Positions 1-9,072 of a DNA stretch of 56,747 bases are shown here, piece by piece. The translations under genes were made by a program, and so were the position numbers. Location of the stretch: NCBI GenBank assembly GCA_902558205.1, contig CACECY010000003.1, positions 1-56,747 on the forward strand, written 5' to 3'. The first letter of the stretch is position 1. Every line of letters begins with the position of its first letter. The notes under the pieces are model-generated. The model worked only from the letters and a program-made list of their open reading frames with translations, made no database searches and was not told the origin of the DNA. The DNA is from an uncultured Pelagibacteraceae bacterium (GTDB lineage Bacteria > Pseudomonadota > Alphaproteobacteria > Pelagibacterales > Pelagibacteraceae).

Positions 1-249
1 GTGAGTTACTCTGGTATTGGAAACTTAGATAGTGCGTTTGGATTCTTTTTTGGTTTTATAAGAGCTTATATAATTTCTGTATGTATATTCTCAGGTGTTC
101 ATATTGTGTATAATTATGAAAAATGGCCAATAAATGTTGATAAATCTTATATCTTTCCATATTTAGAGAAAGGTAGTAATTATCTTTTAAAAGAATTCCC
201 AGATGAAAAAACATACCAAGATTCTAAAAAAAAAATTGAAGAGCTTTAA
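1..249 (+). CDS. cvpA: CvpA-family membrane protein, C-terminal part (5' end outside window)
   Basis: The visible 82 residues contain one hydrophobic segment (about residues 10-35) with the small-residue pattern D-x-x-F-G-F-x-F-G typical of the last membrane helix of CvpA/colicin V production proteins, then a polar tail. Family members are usually 160-190 residues, so the gene very probably begins upstream and the GTG at base 1 is only the first in-frame start-like codon. The gene immediately downstream is purF, the same order as cvpA-purF in many proteobacteria, and the two overlap by 47 nt. The precise role of CvpA is unsettled; it is an inner-membrane protein linked to envelope stress and colicin V export. 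The family call rests on hydrophobic pattern plus context, not on a catalytic motif. Confidence 0.7.
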   Translation: MSYSGIGNLDSAFGFFFGFIRAYIISVCIFSGVHIVYNYEKWPINVDKSYIFPYLEKGSNYLLKEFPDEKTYQDSKKKIEEL

Positions 250-1684
250 TCCAAAACTTAAAGAAGAATGTGGTGTATTTGGTATAAGTAATATTGAGGA
301 TGCATCTGCTTTAACCGCCTTAGGTTTACACGCTTTACAACACAGAGGACAAGAGGGTTGTGGTATCGTTACTTTTGATGGTAAGCAATATTATTCTGAA
401 AAAAGATTTGGATTAGTTGGTGACAATTTTAATGAAGAAAAAGTATTAAAAAGATTAAAGGGAAATTTTGCTATTGGTCACAACAGATATAGTACTACTG
501 GAAGCAATACTTTGAGAAATATTCAACCTTTTTTTGCAGATACTAATGCTGGTGGAATTGGGGTTGCTCATAATGGAAATTTAACAAATTCAATACATTT
601 AAGAAATAAGCTTGTTGAAGACGGTGCAATCTTTTACACAACTTCAGATACAGAGACTATTGTTCAATTAATTGCAAAATCAAAAAGAGCAAAAACAATC
701 GATAAAGTAGTTGATGCTATTTTCCAAATTCAAGGTGGGTATGCCTTAGTTATGTTAACTCAAAAATCTTTAATAGGTGTTAGAGACCCTTATGGCATAA
801 GACCCTTAATAATTGGAAAATTGAAAAATAGTTATGTGTTAGCATCTGAGTCATGTGCATTAGATATTATTGGGGCAAAATTTATTAGAGAAGTAGAAAA
901 TGGAGAAATTGTTATTATTGAGAATGAAAAATTAGAAAGTATTAAACCTTTTCCTCCTAAGAAAGTTAGACCTTGTGTTTTTGAGTATATTTATTTTGCA
1001 AGACCTGACAGTATCTTAAATAGTAAAACAGCATACGAGCATAGAAAAAATCTTGGTAAAGAACTTGCTAGAGAAAATAATATTGAAGCAGATATAATAG
1101 TTCCTGTTCCAGATAGTGGAAATGCAGCTGCCTTAGGGTTCGCTCAGCATTTAGGTAAAAATTTTGAACTTGGCCTGATTAGAAATCATTACGTCGGTAG
1201 AACTTTTATTGAGCCAAGTCAACAGATTAGAAGTTTGGGTGTTAAACTGAAACTAAATGCAAATCAAACAGCAATTAAAAATAAAAAAATAGTACTAATC
1301 GATGACTCTTTAGTTAGAGGAACAACATCACATAAAATAGTGAAAATGCTTTATGATGCTGGTGCAAAAGAGGTTCATGTAAAGATAGCTTGTCCAGAAA
1401 TTAGATATCCTGATTTTTACGGCGTTGATACTCCTACAAAAAAAGAATTATTAGCAGCAAACAAAACAAATGATGAAATTTGTAAATATATTGGGGCAAA
1501 ATCTTTGAAATTTTTGTCAATTGATGGAATGTATAAAGCTATTGGATTTGATAAAAGAAATGAAAATTATCCACAGTTAACTGATCATTATTTTACAGGT
1601 GAATATCCTGTAAAACCTGTTGATGAATTAGGGGATAATAAAATTACACAATTATCATTATTAAATACCGTATCTAATAATTAA
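203..1684 (+). CDS. purF: amidophosphoribosyltransferase
   Basis: PurF makes 5-phosphoribosylamine from PRPP and glutamine, the first committed step of purine synthesis, in the cytoplasm. The 493 residues show the N-terminal nucleophile glutaminase domain, with ECGVFGI placing the catalytic cysteine at residue 23, followed by LQHRGQEG and the GHNRYSTTG loop. The C-terminal half is a phosphoribosyltransferase domain with the PRPP loop VLIDDSLVRGTT around residues 365-377. Cys23 implies that a 22-residue leader must be cleaved to free the nucleophile, as in Bacillus-type PurF, unless translation starts further in. The ATG at 203 overlaps the upstream gene by 47 nt; a TTG at 236 is a possible later start. 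The next gene, gshA, begins 18 nt after the stop. Confidence 0.97.
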   Translation: MKKHTKILKKKLKSFNPKLKEECGVFGISNIEDASALTALGLHALQHRGQEGCGIVTFDGKQYYSEKRFGLVGDNFNEEKVLKRLKGNFAIGHNRYSTTGSNTLRNIQPFFADTNAGGIGVAHNGNLTNSIHLRNKLVEDGAIFYTTSDTETIVQLIAKSKRAKTIDKVVDAIFQIQGGYALVMLTQKSLIGVRDPYGIRPLIIGKLKNSYVLASESCALDIIGAKFIREVENGEIVIIENEKLESIKPFPPKKVRPCVFEYIYFARPDSILNSKTAYEHRKNLGKELARENNIEADIIVPVPDSGNAAALGFAQHLGKNFELGLIRNHYVGRTFIEPSQQIRSLGVKLKLNANQTAIKNKKIVLIDDSLVRGTTSHKIVKMLYDAGAKEVHVKIACPEIRYPDFYGVDTPTKKELLAANKTNDEICKYIGAKSLKFLSIDGMYKAIGFDKRNENYPQLTDHYFTGEYPVKPVDELGDNKITQLSLLNTVSNN

Positions 1685-1702
1685 TAAGATATAATATTAA
1701 AG

Positions 1703-2998
1703 ATGATTAATTCTAAAGAAAAAATTATCGAACATTTTAAATCTGGCATTAAAAAGACTAATAGATTTAAAATCGGTATAGAGCACGAAAAGTTTCTTTT
1801 TAATAGTAAAGACAATAAAAGAATTGATTATCTAAAAGTAAAAGAAATGTTCACAGCTTTATTAGAATTTGGTTGGAACCCAATACTAGAGAAAAATAAT
1901 ATAATAGGATTAAATAAGGGTGGTAAAAACATTACCCTTGAACCTGGAAATCAAATAGAACTATCAGGAGATAAATTAAACCATATACATGAAGCTTGTG
2001 CTGAGTCTCAAGATTACTTATTTGAATTAAGACAAGTTACCCAAAAACTTGGCATTAATATTGTCAGTGCAGGGTTTGATCCAATATCAAAATTGGATGA
2101 AATTCCAAATAACCCAAAAAAAAGATACGAGCTCATGACTAAAGAAATGCCATTAGGTGGAGAGTTAAGTTTAGATATGATGTATCGAACATGTGGAACT
2201 CAACTTAATGTTGATTATAATTCTGAGGAAGATTTCATTAAGAAATTTAAAGTTGTAAATTCTATAGTTCCAATCTCTATTGCACTGTTTGCTAATTCAT
2301 CAATAGTTGAAAAAAAGAAAAGTAAATATTTATCTTATCGATCAAAAGTTTGGCAAAATACCTCTAGAGGAGGATTGCCTAAATTATTTTTTGAAAATTT
2401 AGATTTTGAAAAATATGCTGAGTTCGTAATAAATTTTCCAATTTTGTTCATTCAAAATCAAGAAAACTATATTTCTGGAAAAAAATATATTTTTAAAGAT
2501 TTTATGGAAGGCAAAATAAGTGAGGTTAAAAACCGCTATCCAACTGAAGATGATCTAACTATGCACCTTAGTACAATATTTACTGAAAATAGGTTAAAAA
2601 AATATATAGAACTAAGATCCATGGATACTTGTGGTTGGGATTGCCTCTGTTCTGGACCTGCTTTTTATATTGGGATGCTTTATGGTAATTTAGATGAAGT
2701 TTACGATGTAATTTCAAATTGGGATAAAAATAAAATTATCAATGCATATCTTGAGGCTCCTCTAAAAGGATTTAATACTCAGTTAATGGGCAAGGATCTT
2801 TTATACTGGGCAAATATTCTATTACAAATATCTAATAAAGGTTTAGAAAAAAGAGATATTCTTAATAAAAATGGTAAAAATGAAAGTGTATTTCTAACTC
2901 ATTTAAAAAAAATAATTGAAGATAAAACTACTAATGCAGATCATATGATAAGTAAATTTTCAAATAGTGAAGATTTAAGCGAATTATATGATAAATAA
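1703..2998 (+). CDS. gshA: glutamate-cysteine ligase (plant/alphaproteobacterial class)
   Basis: This enzyme joins glutamate and cysteine with ATP to form gamma-glutamylcysteine, the first step of glutathione synthesis. The 431 residues match the GCS2-type ligase found in alphaproteobacteria and plants rather than E. coli GshA. Diagnostic segments are GIEHEK (25-30), LEPGNQIELSG (79-89) and RTCGTQ (162-167), together forming the active-site beta sheet with glutamate and metal ligands. The stop codon overlaps the start of gshB by 11 nt, so both glutathione genes are translated from one message. The plant enzymes carry redox-active cysteines; whether the cysteines here form a regulatory disulfide cannot be judged from sequence alone. 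Confidence 0.95.
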   Translation: MINSKEKIIEHFKSGIKKTNRFKIGIEHEKFLFNSKDNKRIDYLKVKEMFTALLEFGWNPILEKNNIIGLNKGGKNITLEPGNQIELSGDKLNHIHEACAESQDYLFELRQVTQKLGINIVSAGFDPISKLDEIPNNPKKRYELMTKEMPLGGELSLDMMYRTCGTQLNVDYNSEEDFIKKFKVVNSIVPISIALFANSSIVEKKKSKYLSYRSKVWQNTSRGGLPKLFFENLDFEKYAEFVINFPILFIQNQENYISGKKYIFKDFMEGKISEVKNRYPTEDDLTMHLSTIFTENRLKKYIELRSMDTCGWDCLCSGPAFYIGMLYGNLDEVYDVISNWDKNKIINAYLEAPLKGFNTQLMGKDLLYWANILLQISNKGLEKRDILNKNGKNESVFLTHLKKIIEDKTTNADHMISKFSNSEDLSELYDK

Positions 2999-3914
2999 AA
3001 TTGTAGCTATTCAGGGAAATCATCCTTCAAAGCTAAAACCTATCTCAGATACTACCGTTTTTCTCGCAAATGAAATTCAGAATAAAAAATATAGAATATT
3101 TTATTATGAACCTAAAGATTTATCTATAGTCAATTCAAATGTGATTGCTTCAGGTTTTTTTATAAAATTTAATTATAAACAAGATAAATTTTTTCAAATA
3201 ATTAAAAAAGTGAAATTAAATCTTGCAAAAACTAATTTTATACTCATCCGTCAAGATCCTCCCTTCAATCTTGAATATATTTCAGCAACATACATACTTG
3301 ATACAATCAAACATAAAGTTAAGATTTTGAATAATCCTACGTCAATAAGAAATGTGTCAGAAAAACTTTATTCGGCAAAATACCAAAAGTATATGCCTAA
3401 AACTATTTTCACTCAAAACATAACTGAAATAAAAAAATTTTTTAAGAAACATAAAAGAGTTATTATTAAACCAATTCATGGTTATAGTGGTAATGATATC
3501 CACCTTCTAAAGAAATTTAATTTGAGATTAATTGGTAAATTTATTGAAAAACACAATCATATAGTGTGTCAAAAATATCTACCTAAAATAAGTAAAGGAG
3601 ATAAGCGTGTTTTTTTGATAAATGGTAAAGTATGTGGTGCAATTTCAAGAGTTCCAAAAAAAGGATCTTTTCTAAGTAATATGAGCAAAGGTGCTAAGCC
3701 GATTAATATTAAACTAACAAGAAAAGAAAATAGAATTTCAAAAATGATTGCAAAAGATCTCAAAAAAGAAAACATTTTTTTTGCTGGAGTTGATTTTATT
3801 GATCAAAAATTAAATGGAGATATTAATGTTACATCTCCAACTGGTTTAAAAACTTTATATGATTTATCAGGCATCAATCATGCAAAAACTTTTTGGAAAG
3901 AATTAAAAGCATGA
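2988..3914 (+). CDS. gshB: glutathione synthetase
   Basis: GshB adds glycine to gamma-glutamylcysteine using ATP. The 308-residue product has the order of a prokaryotic glutathione synthetase: an N-terminal pre-ATP-grasp domain, IRQDPPFN around residue 85, the nucleotide-binding segment VIIKPIHGYSGND around 155-167, and the C-terminal metal and substrate segment GVDFID followed by INVTSPTGL. It overlaps gshA by 11 nt and its TGA stop overlaps the ATG of the following EamA permease (ATGA), suggesting translational coupling of the three. Placing both glutathione enzymes together is a compact arrangement; E. coli keeps them apart. Confidence 0.94.
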   Translation: MINKIVAIQGNHPSKLKPISDTTVFLANEIQNKKYRIFYYEPKDLSIVNSNVIASGFFIKFNYKQDKFFQIIKKVKLNLAKTNFILIRQDPPFNLEYISATYILDTIKHKVKILNNPTSIRNVSEKLYSAKYQKYMPKTIFTQNITEIKKFFKKHKRVIIKPIHGYSGNDIHLLKKFNLRLIGKFIEKHNHIVCQKYLPKISKGDKRVFLINGKVCGAISRVPKKGSFLSNMSKGAKPINIKLTRKENRISKMIAKDLKKENIFFAGVDFIDQKLNGDINVTSPTGLKTLYDLSGINHAKTFWKELKA

Positions 3915-4771
3915 GATCATTTTCAGACCAACAGAAAGGATCTTTGTTAGCTTTTGTTGCGGTGATGTTTATCACTCCAGACAGTTTATTTATAAGACTA
4001 TCGAGTGTCGATACTTGGGGTTTGGTTTTTTATCGAGGTATAATTCCATTTTTTACAGTCTTAGTTGGAATGTTAATTATTTATAAACTCAATTTTTTTA
4101 AAATGCTTTTAAATAGTGGGCATCATGGGCTAATTTATGTCATAACTTTTTCAATTACTAATGTCACTTTTGTAGTTTCTATTCAGAATACTAATGTAGC
4201 TAATACATTGGTAATGATTGCAATGGCTCCCATGCTATCAGCAATTTTGGGAGCAATTTTTTTAAAAGAAATGCCTGATAAAAAAACTTGGATAGCAATC
4301 GCTATCACATTTATATCTGCTGTTTATATATTTTACGATTCATTACAGATAGGAAGTATTTATGGAGATATTCTAGGCTTTATTACTGCTCTTGGGCTTG
4401 CTGTTGGAGCAGTAACAATTAGATCTGCTAAAAACAAAAATTTAGTTCCAGCAGCTGTAATAGGTAAACTATTCGTTGCAATATTCGCAATGTTTTTTAT
4501 AGAGTCTTATCTTCTAGCTGATCTTGATTTATTCATTGTCCCTTTAATGTGTATAATGTGTGTTGCAATACCGTTTGTTTTAGTAACGATTGCCCCAAGA
4601 TTCATTCCAGCTGAAGAAGTAAACCTATTCTTTTTATTAGAGACTATTATTGGTCCATTTTGGGTTTGGATGGTTATTAAAGAACAACCAAGCTTGGAGA
4701 CTATCCAGGGAGGTATAGTGATTATATTAACGATCGCAATCCATTCATTTCTAAAGCTTAAAAAATCATAA
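3911..4771 (+). CDS. EamA-family (DMT) permease
   Basis: This is an inner-membrane protein of about ten helices made from two EamA repeats. Conserved features are SLFIRLSSVDTWGLVFYRG in the first repeat and the second-repeat ending EEVNLFFLLETIIGPFWVW, which is characteristic of the family. I place the start at the ATG at 3911, which overlaps the gshB stop, rather than a TTG at 3893 lying inside gshB. DMT carriers export or import amino acids and other small metabolites, and the substrate cannot be read from sequence. Coupling to gshAB suggests a thiol, dipeptide or amino acid substrate, but that is inference only. It is one of five EamA proteins in the window. Confidence 0.88.
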   Translation: MRSFSDQQKGSLLAFVAVMFITPDSLFIRLSSVDTWGLVFYRGIIPFFTVLVGMLIIYKLNFFKMLLNSGHHGLIYVITFSITNVTFVVSIQNTNVANTLVMIAMAPMLSAILGAIFLKEMPDKKTWIAIAITFISAVYIFYDSLQIGSIYGDILGFITALGLAVGAVTIRSAKNKNLVPAAVIGKLFVAIFAMFFIESYLLADLDLFIVPLMCIMCVAIPFVLVTIAPRFIPAEEVNLFFLLETIIGPFWVWMVIKEQPSLETIQGGIVIILTIAIHSFLKLKKS

Positions 4772-4816
4772 GTTATCAAATACATTTTTCTTGATTTAGC
4801 CACAAATCAGAAATAG

Positions 4817-6190
4817 ATGTCGATTCATATGAACAAAGTATTAAAAAATTCTTGGGCACTTTTTTTAGGAATGGGATTTTTAATGATGGCTTATGGATTC
4901 CAGGGCTCATTACTTGGAGTAAGAGCTGTACAAGAAGAATTTAGTTTAACTGCAACAGGATTTATGATGTCTGGTTATTTTGTTGGATACTTTATTGGTG
5001 CAGCTACAATTCCAAATATAATCTCAAGGGTTGGGCACATAAGAGTTTTTGCAGCATTTGCCTCTTTAGCATCATTGGTAATTTTAATTCATTCTATATT
5101 GATCAATCCGTTTATTTGGTTTTTGTTGAGAGTGTTGACTGGAATAAGTATGGTATGTATTTATACAGTTGCTGAAAGTTGGCTCAATGACAGATCTAGC
5201 AACAAAAATAGAGGAAGCGTTCTTTCTATTTATATGGTCATACTTTATGGAGCGATGGGCATTGGTATGTTTTTACTTAACTTTAGCAGTCCTCAAAATT
5301 TTCAACCATTTATATTAATTTCAGTAATTACTTCAGCTGCTCTAATTCCAATTTTATTAACTAAAAAAAAACCACCTACTTTTAAAAAAATTAAAGCGAT
5401 GACACTGAAGAATCTTTATGAAGCATCTCCATTTGGAATGGTAAGTTCTTTTTTTTATGGAACTATCCAGGCTGCTCTATTTACTTTATTAGCAGTTTAT
5501 GCAACATCAATGAATTTTACAATCTTTGAAATATCAATTGTAACTTTTTTATTAGCAATTTCTGGTGCCATTTCACAATTTCCAGTTGGAAAAATATCTG
5601 ATATTTACGATAGAAGATTAGTAATTGTTATCTCAACTTTTGCTGCTGCAATATTTGCACTTTTTGCAATTTTAGTTTCAAGACAAATGTATTTACCAGA
5701 TGGCTTAGCAACTAGTAAAACTTGGTTTTATATTTTTCTAATACTTTTTTCTTTTTGTAGTTTACCAATGTTTTCTCTAATTTTAGCTCATACAAATGAC
5801 TACATACCAAAAGAAAAATTTGTTGCTGCAGGTGCAGGTCTACAATTTGTTTTTGGTTTGGGTGCAATGAGTGGTCCTTTTTTATGCTCAATATTTATGG
5901 ATTTGGTTGGCTCTAATGGATTTTTTTTATTTTTAATGTTTTTTCATTCAGTAATTGGAATTTTTGGAATTTACAGAATGAAAATTAGACAAACAGTCGA
6001 TAATCCAGATTCACAATTTGTTGCTATGCCTCAAACAATTACTCCGGCTGGAATTGAACTAAACCCTCAAACAGTGCCAATACAAGAGCCCAATCAAATA
6101 AAAAGTGAGATTGAAACTACTGAGACTAATACAATTATTGAACCATTAGAAAATAATACCGACTTGACTGAGCATTCAGAAAAAAATTAA
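4817..6190 (+). CDS. MFS transporter, YcaD-like
   Basis: The 457-residue product has twelve predicted membrane helices of the major facilitator superfamily. The loop ESWLNDRSSNKNRGSVLSIY (about residues 117-136) resembles the YcaD group, where a conserved SWLN precedes helix 5. A second MFS signature, GKISDIYDRR, lies between helices 8 and 9. The last 55 or so residues form a soluble tail rich in Asn, Gln, Thr, Glu and Pro that is absent from a minimal MFS carrier; it starts after the final helix near residue 400. Start ATG at 4817; a second in-frame ATG at 4829 is equally usable because neither has a strong ribosome-binding site. The substrate is unknown. It converges on cmk with only 2 nt between stop codons. 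Confidence 0.87.
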   Translation: MSIHMNKVLKNSWALFLGMGFLMMAYGFQGSLLGVRAVQEEFSLTATGFMMSGYFVGYFIGAATIPNIISRVGHIRVFAAFASLASLVILIHSILINPFIWFLLRVLTGISMVCIYTVAESWLNDRSSNKNRGSVLSIYMVILYGAMGIGMFLLNFSSPQNFQPFILISVITSAALIPILLTKKKPPTFKKIKAMTLKNLYEASPFGMVSSFFYGTIQAALFTLLAVYATSMNFTIFEISIVTFLLAISGAISQFPVGKISDIYDRRLVIVISTFAAAIFALFAILVSRQMYLPDGLATSKTWFYIFLILFSFCSLPMFSLILAHTNDYIPKEKFVAAGAGLQFVFGLGAMSGPFLCSIFMDLVGSNGFFLFLMFFHSVIGIFGIYRMKIRQTVDNPDSQFVAMPQTITPAGIELNPQTVPIQEPNQIKSEIETTETNTIIEPLENNTDLTEHSEKN

Positions 6191-6192
6191 TA

Positions 6193-6834
6193 TTAATTTT
6201 TAAGAACTTTTTCTATAGCTTTTGACATTTTAGCTAAAACTTCTTTTTTATTAAGTTTGTCAGTTTGTACTAAAATTGCATCTTTTACTTTTATTAAAGG
6301 GCTATTTTTTCTTTTCTTATCTAATAAAGTTCTATTGTTTAAAGATCTTCTTACTTCCACCAATGGAACCTTTTTTTTTATATCCAACCAGCGCCTATAA
6401 GCTGAAACTTTTAAATTACATTTGAAATAAAAAGCTAAATCATATTTTGGATTTTTTGCCAAAATTTTGCTTGCAATATCGCGTCCCTCAACACAAATTC
6501 TATTGTTCTTTTTTATGATCTTCATCTGTAATTCATGTACAATTTTTCTTACTTTTTTGTTTTTAGCTAAAACTGCTACATAATTAGAAATTTCTTCTGA
6601 ATGAAGATTTTGTTTTGCAATAGCTTTGTAAGAAATTTTTTTAAATTTATTTTTTAAAAATAAAGTTATATTTTTAGGCTTTTCTTTAATAATCAACTTG
6701 CTACAATATCTATAAATTAAACCCGAATTTATTAATAAAAGATTATATTTCTTTGAAACTAGTTTTGCAGCTGTACTTTTTCCGCTTGCAGACTCACCAT
6801 CGCATGCAATAATTAATTTTTTTAATTTAGCCAT
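6193..6834 (-). CDS. cmk: cytidylate kinase
   Basis: This kinase phosphorylates CMP and dCMP to the diphosphates for nucleic acid and phospholipid synthesis. The 213-residue length is typical. The P-loop is DGESASGKST at residues 12-21, followed by the conserved INSGLIYR segment that replaces the usual DTGAMYR, then the invariant VEGRDIA around residue 120 and a late arginine-rich lid with RRSLNNR. The glycine-alanine rich P-loop of most Cmk proteins is altered to ESAS here, but the Lys and Ser ligands are present. I see no rpsA gene next to it, although cmk-rpsA linkage is common in other bacteria. The upstream sulfotransferase gene ends 34 nt before its start. Confidence 0.9.
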   Translation of the reverse strand: MAKLKKLIIACDGESASGKSTAAKLVSKKYNLLLINSGLIYRYCSKLIIKEKPKNITLFLKNKFKKISYKAIAKQNLHSEEISNYVAVLAKNKKVRKIVHELQMKIIKKNNRICVEGRDIASKILAKNPKYDLAFYFKCNLKVSAYRRWLDIKKKVPLVEVRRSLNNRTLLDKKRKNSPLIKVKDAILVQTDKLNKKEVLAKMSKAIEKVLKN

Positions 6835-6868
6835 AAGATTTAATAGACTATTTAACTAATGAAAATAC

Positions 6869-7651
6869 TTAAAGAGAATAAGTATATTTAAAATATTCAA
6901 ATTCATTTTTATGTAAAGCGTATATCATTTCTTTATTTTCATTATCAATTAAGTTTTGAAAATTAAATGGTCTTTTATAACCAATCTTTACTTTTGGTAA
7001 AGAATTCAAATCTAGTGGAAGACCTATGCGTTTACTAATAAAGGATAAATCATCTTTCATGTTTTCAAAAGACCCTATAAAGTCTAATACTACTTTATCA
7101 TTGATAGAATAAATTGGCCAGTTAGTTGAAGGAGTAGCAACTAAATTTTCAGGGTCATCTTTAATTTTAAGTTTTCTTTTTAAAAATTCTTTGAAATCAA
7201 CTTTTTTTACCCTATCTCTAGTCCTCCAAAAATAATCACTTATTTCAAAATCAAAAGGATTTCTAACAAATGAAAATTTAAAATAATCTTTCCATGAATT
7301 TGGATCAAAACGCATAACTATGTCAGCAGTGGGACAATCTGGATTTAATCCAAGTTTATTTTGATAGCACCTTTTAATTGAACTATTTACAAATTCGGAA
7401 AAATACATTTTTTTATTCTGTAATTTGCTTGCTAAAATTTTTTTTAGAAGAAGGCTATAAGAAGAAGTTGAAAAAAAAGTATCCATAATGGCTTTTCTAT
7501 TCATTTTACCATTTCCACTTAATGTTTCATTCCAAGACCCTATTTGAATATCATTCGGCCCAAGATACTTATTTAAAGCAACTTGTATTGAGGTACCTGC
7601 ACATTTTCGCCCATGTAAAAATATAAATTTATATTTGTGACTAATAATCAT
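6869..7651 (-). CDS. sulfotransferase family protein
   Basis: Sulfotransferases of this type move sulfate from PAPS to a hydroxyl or amine of a carbohydrate, lipid or small metabolite. The product has 260 residues. The 5'-phosphosulfate loop is FLHGRKCAGTSI at residues 11-22, matching the KxxGTS core of the Sulfotransfer_2 group. The 3'-phosphate motif is FVRNPFDFEISDYFW near residues 129-143. Downstream there is a conserved FIGSFENMKDDL segment. The start is an ATG at 7651 and the first residues run directly into the first beta strand. No polysaccharide gene lies beside it, so the acceptor is unknown. The family is clear; the role is not. Confidence 0.82.
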   Translation of the reverse strand: MIISHKYKFIFLHGRKCAGTSIQVALNKYLGPNDIQIGSWNETLSGNGKMNRKAIMDTFFSTSSYSLLLKKILASKLQNKKMYFSEFVNSSIKRCYQNKLGLNPDCPTADIVMRFDPNSWKDYFKFSFVRNPFDFEISDYFWRTRDRVKKVDFKEFLKRKLKIKDDPENLVATPSTNWPIYSINDKVVLDFIGSFENMKDDLSFISKRIGLPLDLNSLPKVKIGYKRPFNFQNLIDNENKEMIYALHKNEFEYFKYTYSL

Positions 7652-7720
7652 AAAATTATAATTATCTTTTATTTTATTATTATCACGTGATTTTATTATA
7701 TATAACTATATTTTAGATTT

Positions 7721-7948
7721 ATGAATAAAGAAAACGCTAGTAAACTCTGGAAAATTATTCAGGAAGCTGGCGATTATTTAGTTGGTCAATTACCTGATCA
7801 TCCTAATCACCCTAAAGGAAGAAACTCATATGCTCATATTGCTCTTTGTGTTAAAAATAAGTTTGGCTTAAGTTACAAAGATATTCCTGATGAAAAATAC
7901 GATGAGGTAATCAAATATATTGAATTTTTAAAACAAAATCCGAGTTAA
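7721..7948 (+). CDS. small conserved-looking protein, ORF6C-like C-terminal motif
   Basis: This 75-residue protein has no signal peptide or membrane segment. It begins with a helix (KLWKIIQEAGDYL), then a His/Pro-rich turn (PDHPNHPKGRNSYAH), then KNKFGLSYKDIPDEKYDEVI. That last piece resembles the end of ORF6C domains found at the C-terminus of phage antirepressors, where a short K-x-F-G-x-x-Y-x-D-I-P motif precedes a helix. Only this half-domain is present; there is no DNA-binding KilA-N, Bro or ORF6N part. The gene diverges from the sulfotransferase across 69 nt and converges on the amidinotransferase gene. Coding probability is good because the frame is open with a clean ATG and typical composition. 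Function unknown. Confidence 0.7.
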   Translation: MNKENASKLWKIIQEAGDYLVGQLPDHPNHPKGRNSYAHIALCVKNKFGLSYKDIPDEKYDEVIKYIEFLKQNPS

Positions 7949-7951
7949 AAT

Positions 7952-9067
7952 TCATTGCTTAGGAAAATAATCTTTTAGTTCACCTTCTCTGTAAACATCT
8001 GCAGTACAACAATGAAGGCCACCTCCAAATGCATATGCGTCTCTTAAATCCACAGGAATAACCTCCATACCTAATTTATCTAATTGCTCTGCCTGGTAAA
8101 CTTCACTTTTTTCAACACACACAGTTTTAGGATCAAGTACCAAGACATTCATTGACAACCAAACAGATGAATAACACAGTGCTGGAGGCTCATTATGTGC
8201 TGGTTGTGCGCTATCAATAATTTCCCAACCATTATTCTCAAATAATTTTCTTTGGTCTTTTGGTAGTCTTCTTTGGGGGTTGTTAATAATTAAACCCTCT
8301 TTAATTGGTGTAAAAGTTGCATCAATGTGAATAGGATATGGATCACCTGGAAAATTTACAGCATGAACTCTATGATCTTTATAATGTCTTTTTATCCAGT
8401 CAATGCCCTTTAAATTGGTAGTAAATCCATGTTGAACAACTAAATCTTTGCCAAACCTTAAAACATCAGCTGCATCAAACAAAGGTTCTTCCTCTGTCGT
8501 GACAAAGTATTTTTTTTCAGTCCATTCTAATCTTTTTTGAACACCAATCTTATCGGATAAATAATCTTTTCTATAATCTTCATTTGTTAATCTTGGTTTG
8601 GGAGCAGACTCATGTCTCATATTTGGATCTTTGTTATAATAATGCTTCAGTAATGGTCTATAACATAAATATTCAAACCACCTGCAACGATAGCTCATAG
8701 TTGCCTCTAAAATTTCATTTCCAACTGTTAACAAAACATCTCTAGGAGGCATGCAGCCAAACATTGTCTCAGCTTCCCAATCAGGGGTTGATGTTTTCTG
8801 ACTAAAATCAATTGGGGTTGGTCGATCAACTTTAATTCCTCTTTTCTTAAGCATTTTTGTAAAATCATCTAAAAGTTGATTTGCTTTATCAATGCTATCT
8901 TTAGTTCTAGGACCAAACTGACCTCTCATATCACTATCTTCTGGTACTTTTGCATCTAACGCAGGTTCTGGAGCTGGAATGCATGTTCCATCAGCTCTTC
9001 CAACAATCACATGTTTTAATGGATCCCACTCGTTCCAACTATTAACTATTGTTTTATTATTAATCAT
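7952..9067 (-). CDS. arginine:glycine amidinotransferase-like enzyme
   Basis: Amidinotransferases move the amidino group of arginine to an amine; with glycine the products are guanidinoacetate and ornithine. The 371 residues show the whole family core: WNEWDPLKHVIVGRADG near the N-terminus, EPLFDAADVLRFGKDL around 196-211 holding the active-site Asp, PIHIDATF with the catalytic His near 245, and GGGLHCCTADVYR at the C-terminus with the nucleophile Cys at residue 353. This order matches vertebrate AGAT (GATM) and bacterial relatives. A second Cys directly follows the catalytic one; in vertebrate AGAT that position is Trp. The start lies 5 nt after the creatinase stop. Glycine is the likely acceptor by similarity, but other amines are possible. 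Confidence 0.92.
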   Translation of the reverse strand: MINNKTIVNSWNEWDPLKHVIVGRADGTCIPAPEPALDAKVPEDSDMRGQFGPRTKDSIDKANQLLDDFTKMLKKRGIKVDRPTPIDFSQKTSTPDWEAETMFGCMPPRDVLLTVGNEILEATMSYRCRWFEYLCYRPLLKHYYNKDPNMRHESAPKPRLTNEDYRKDYLSDKIGVQKRLEWTEKKYFVTTEEEPLFDAADVLRFGKDLVVQHGFTTNLKGIDWIKRHYKDHRVHAVNFPGDPYPIHIDATFTPIKEGLIINNPQRRLPKDQRKLFENNGWEIIDSAQPAHNEPPALCYSSVWLSMNVLVLDPKTVCVEKSEVYQAEQLDKLGMEVIPVDLRDAYAFGGGLHCCTADVYREGELKDYFPKQ

Positions 9068-9072
9068 TTTGA

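Noticed and set aside
4507-4803. Minus-strand open frame opposite the first EamA gene
   Set aside because: It is antisense to a well-supported membrane protein and has no family motif or start signal.
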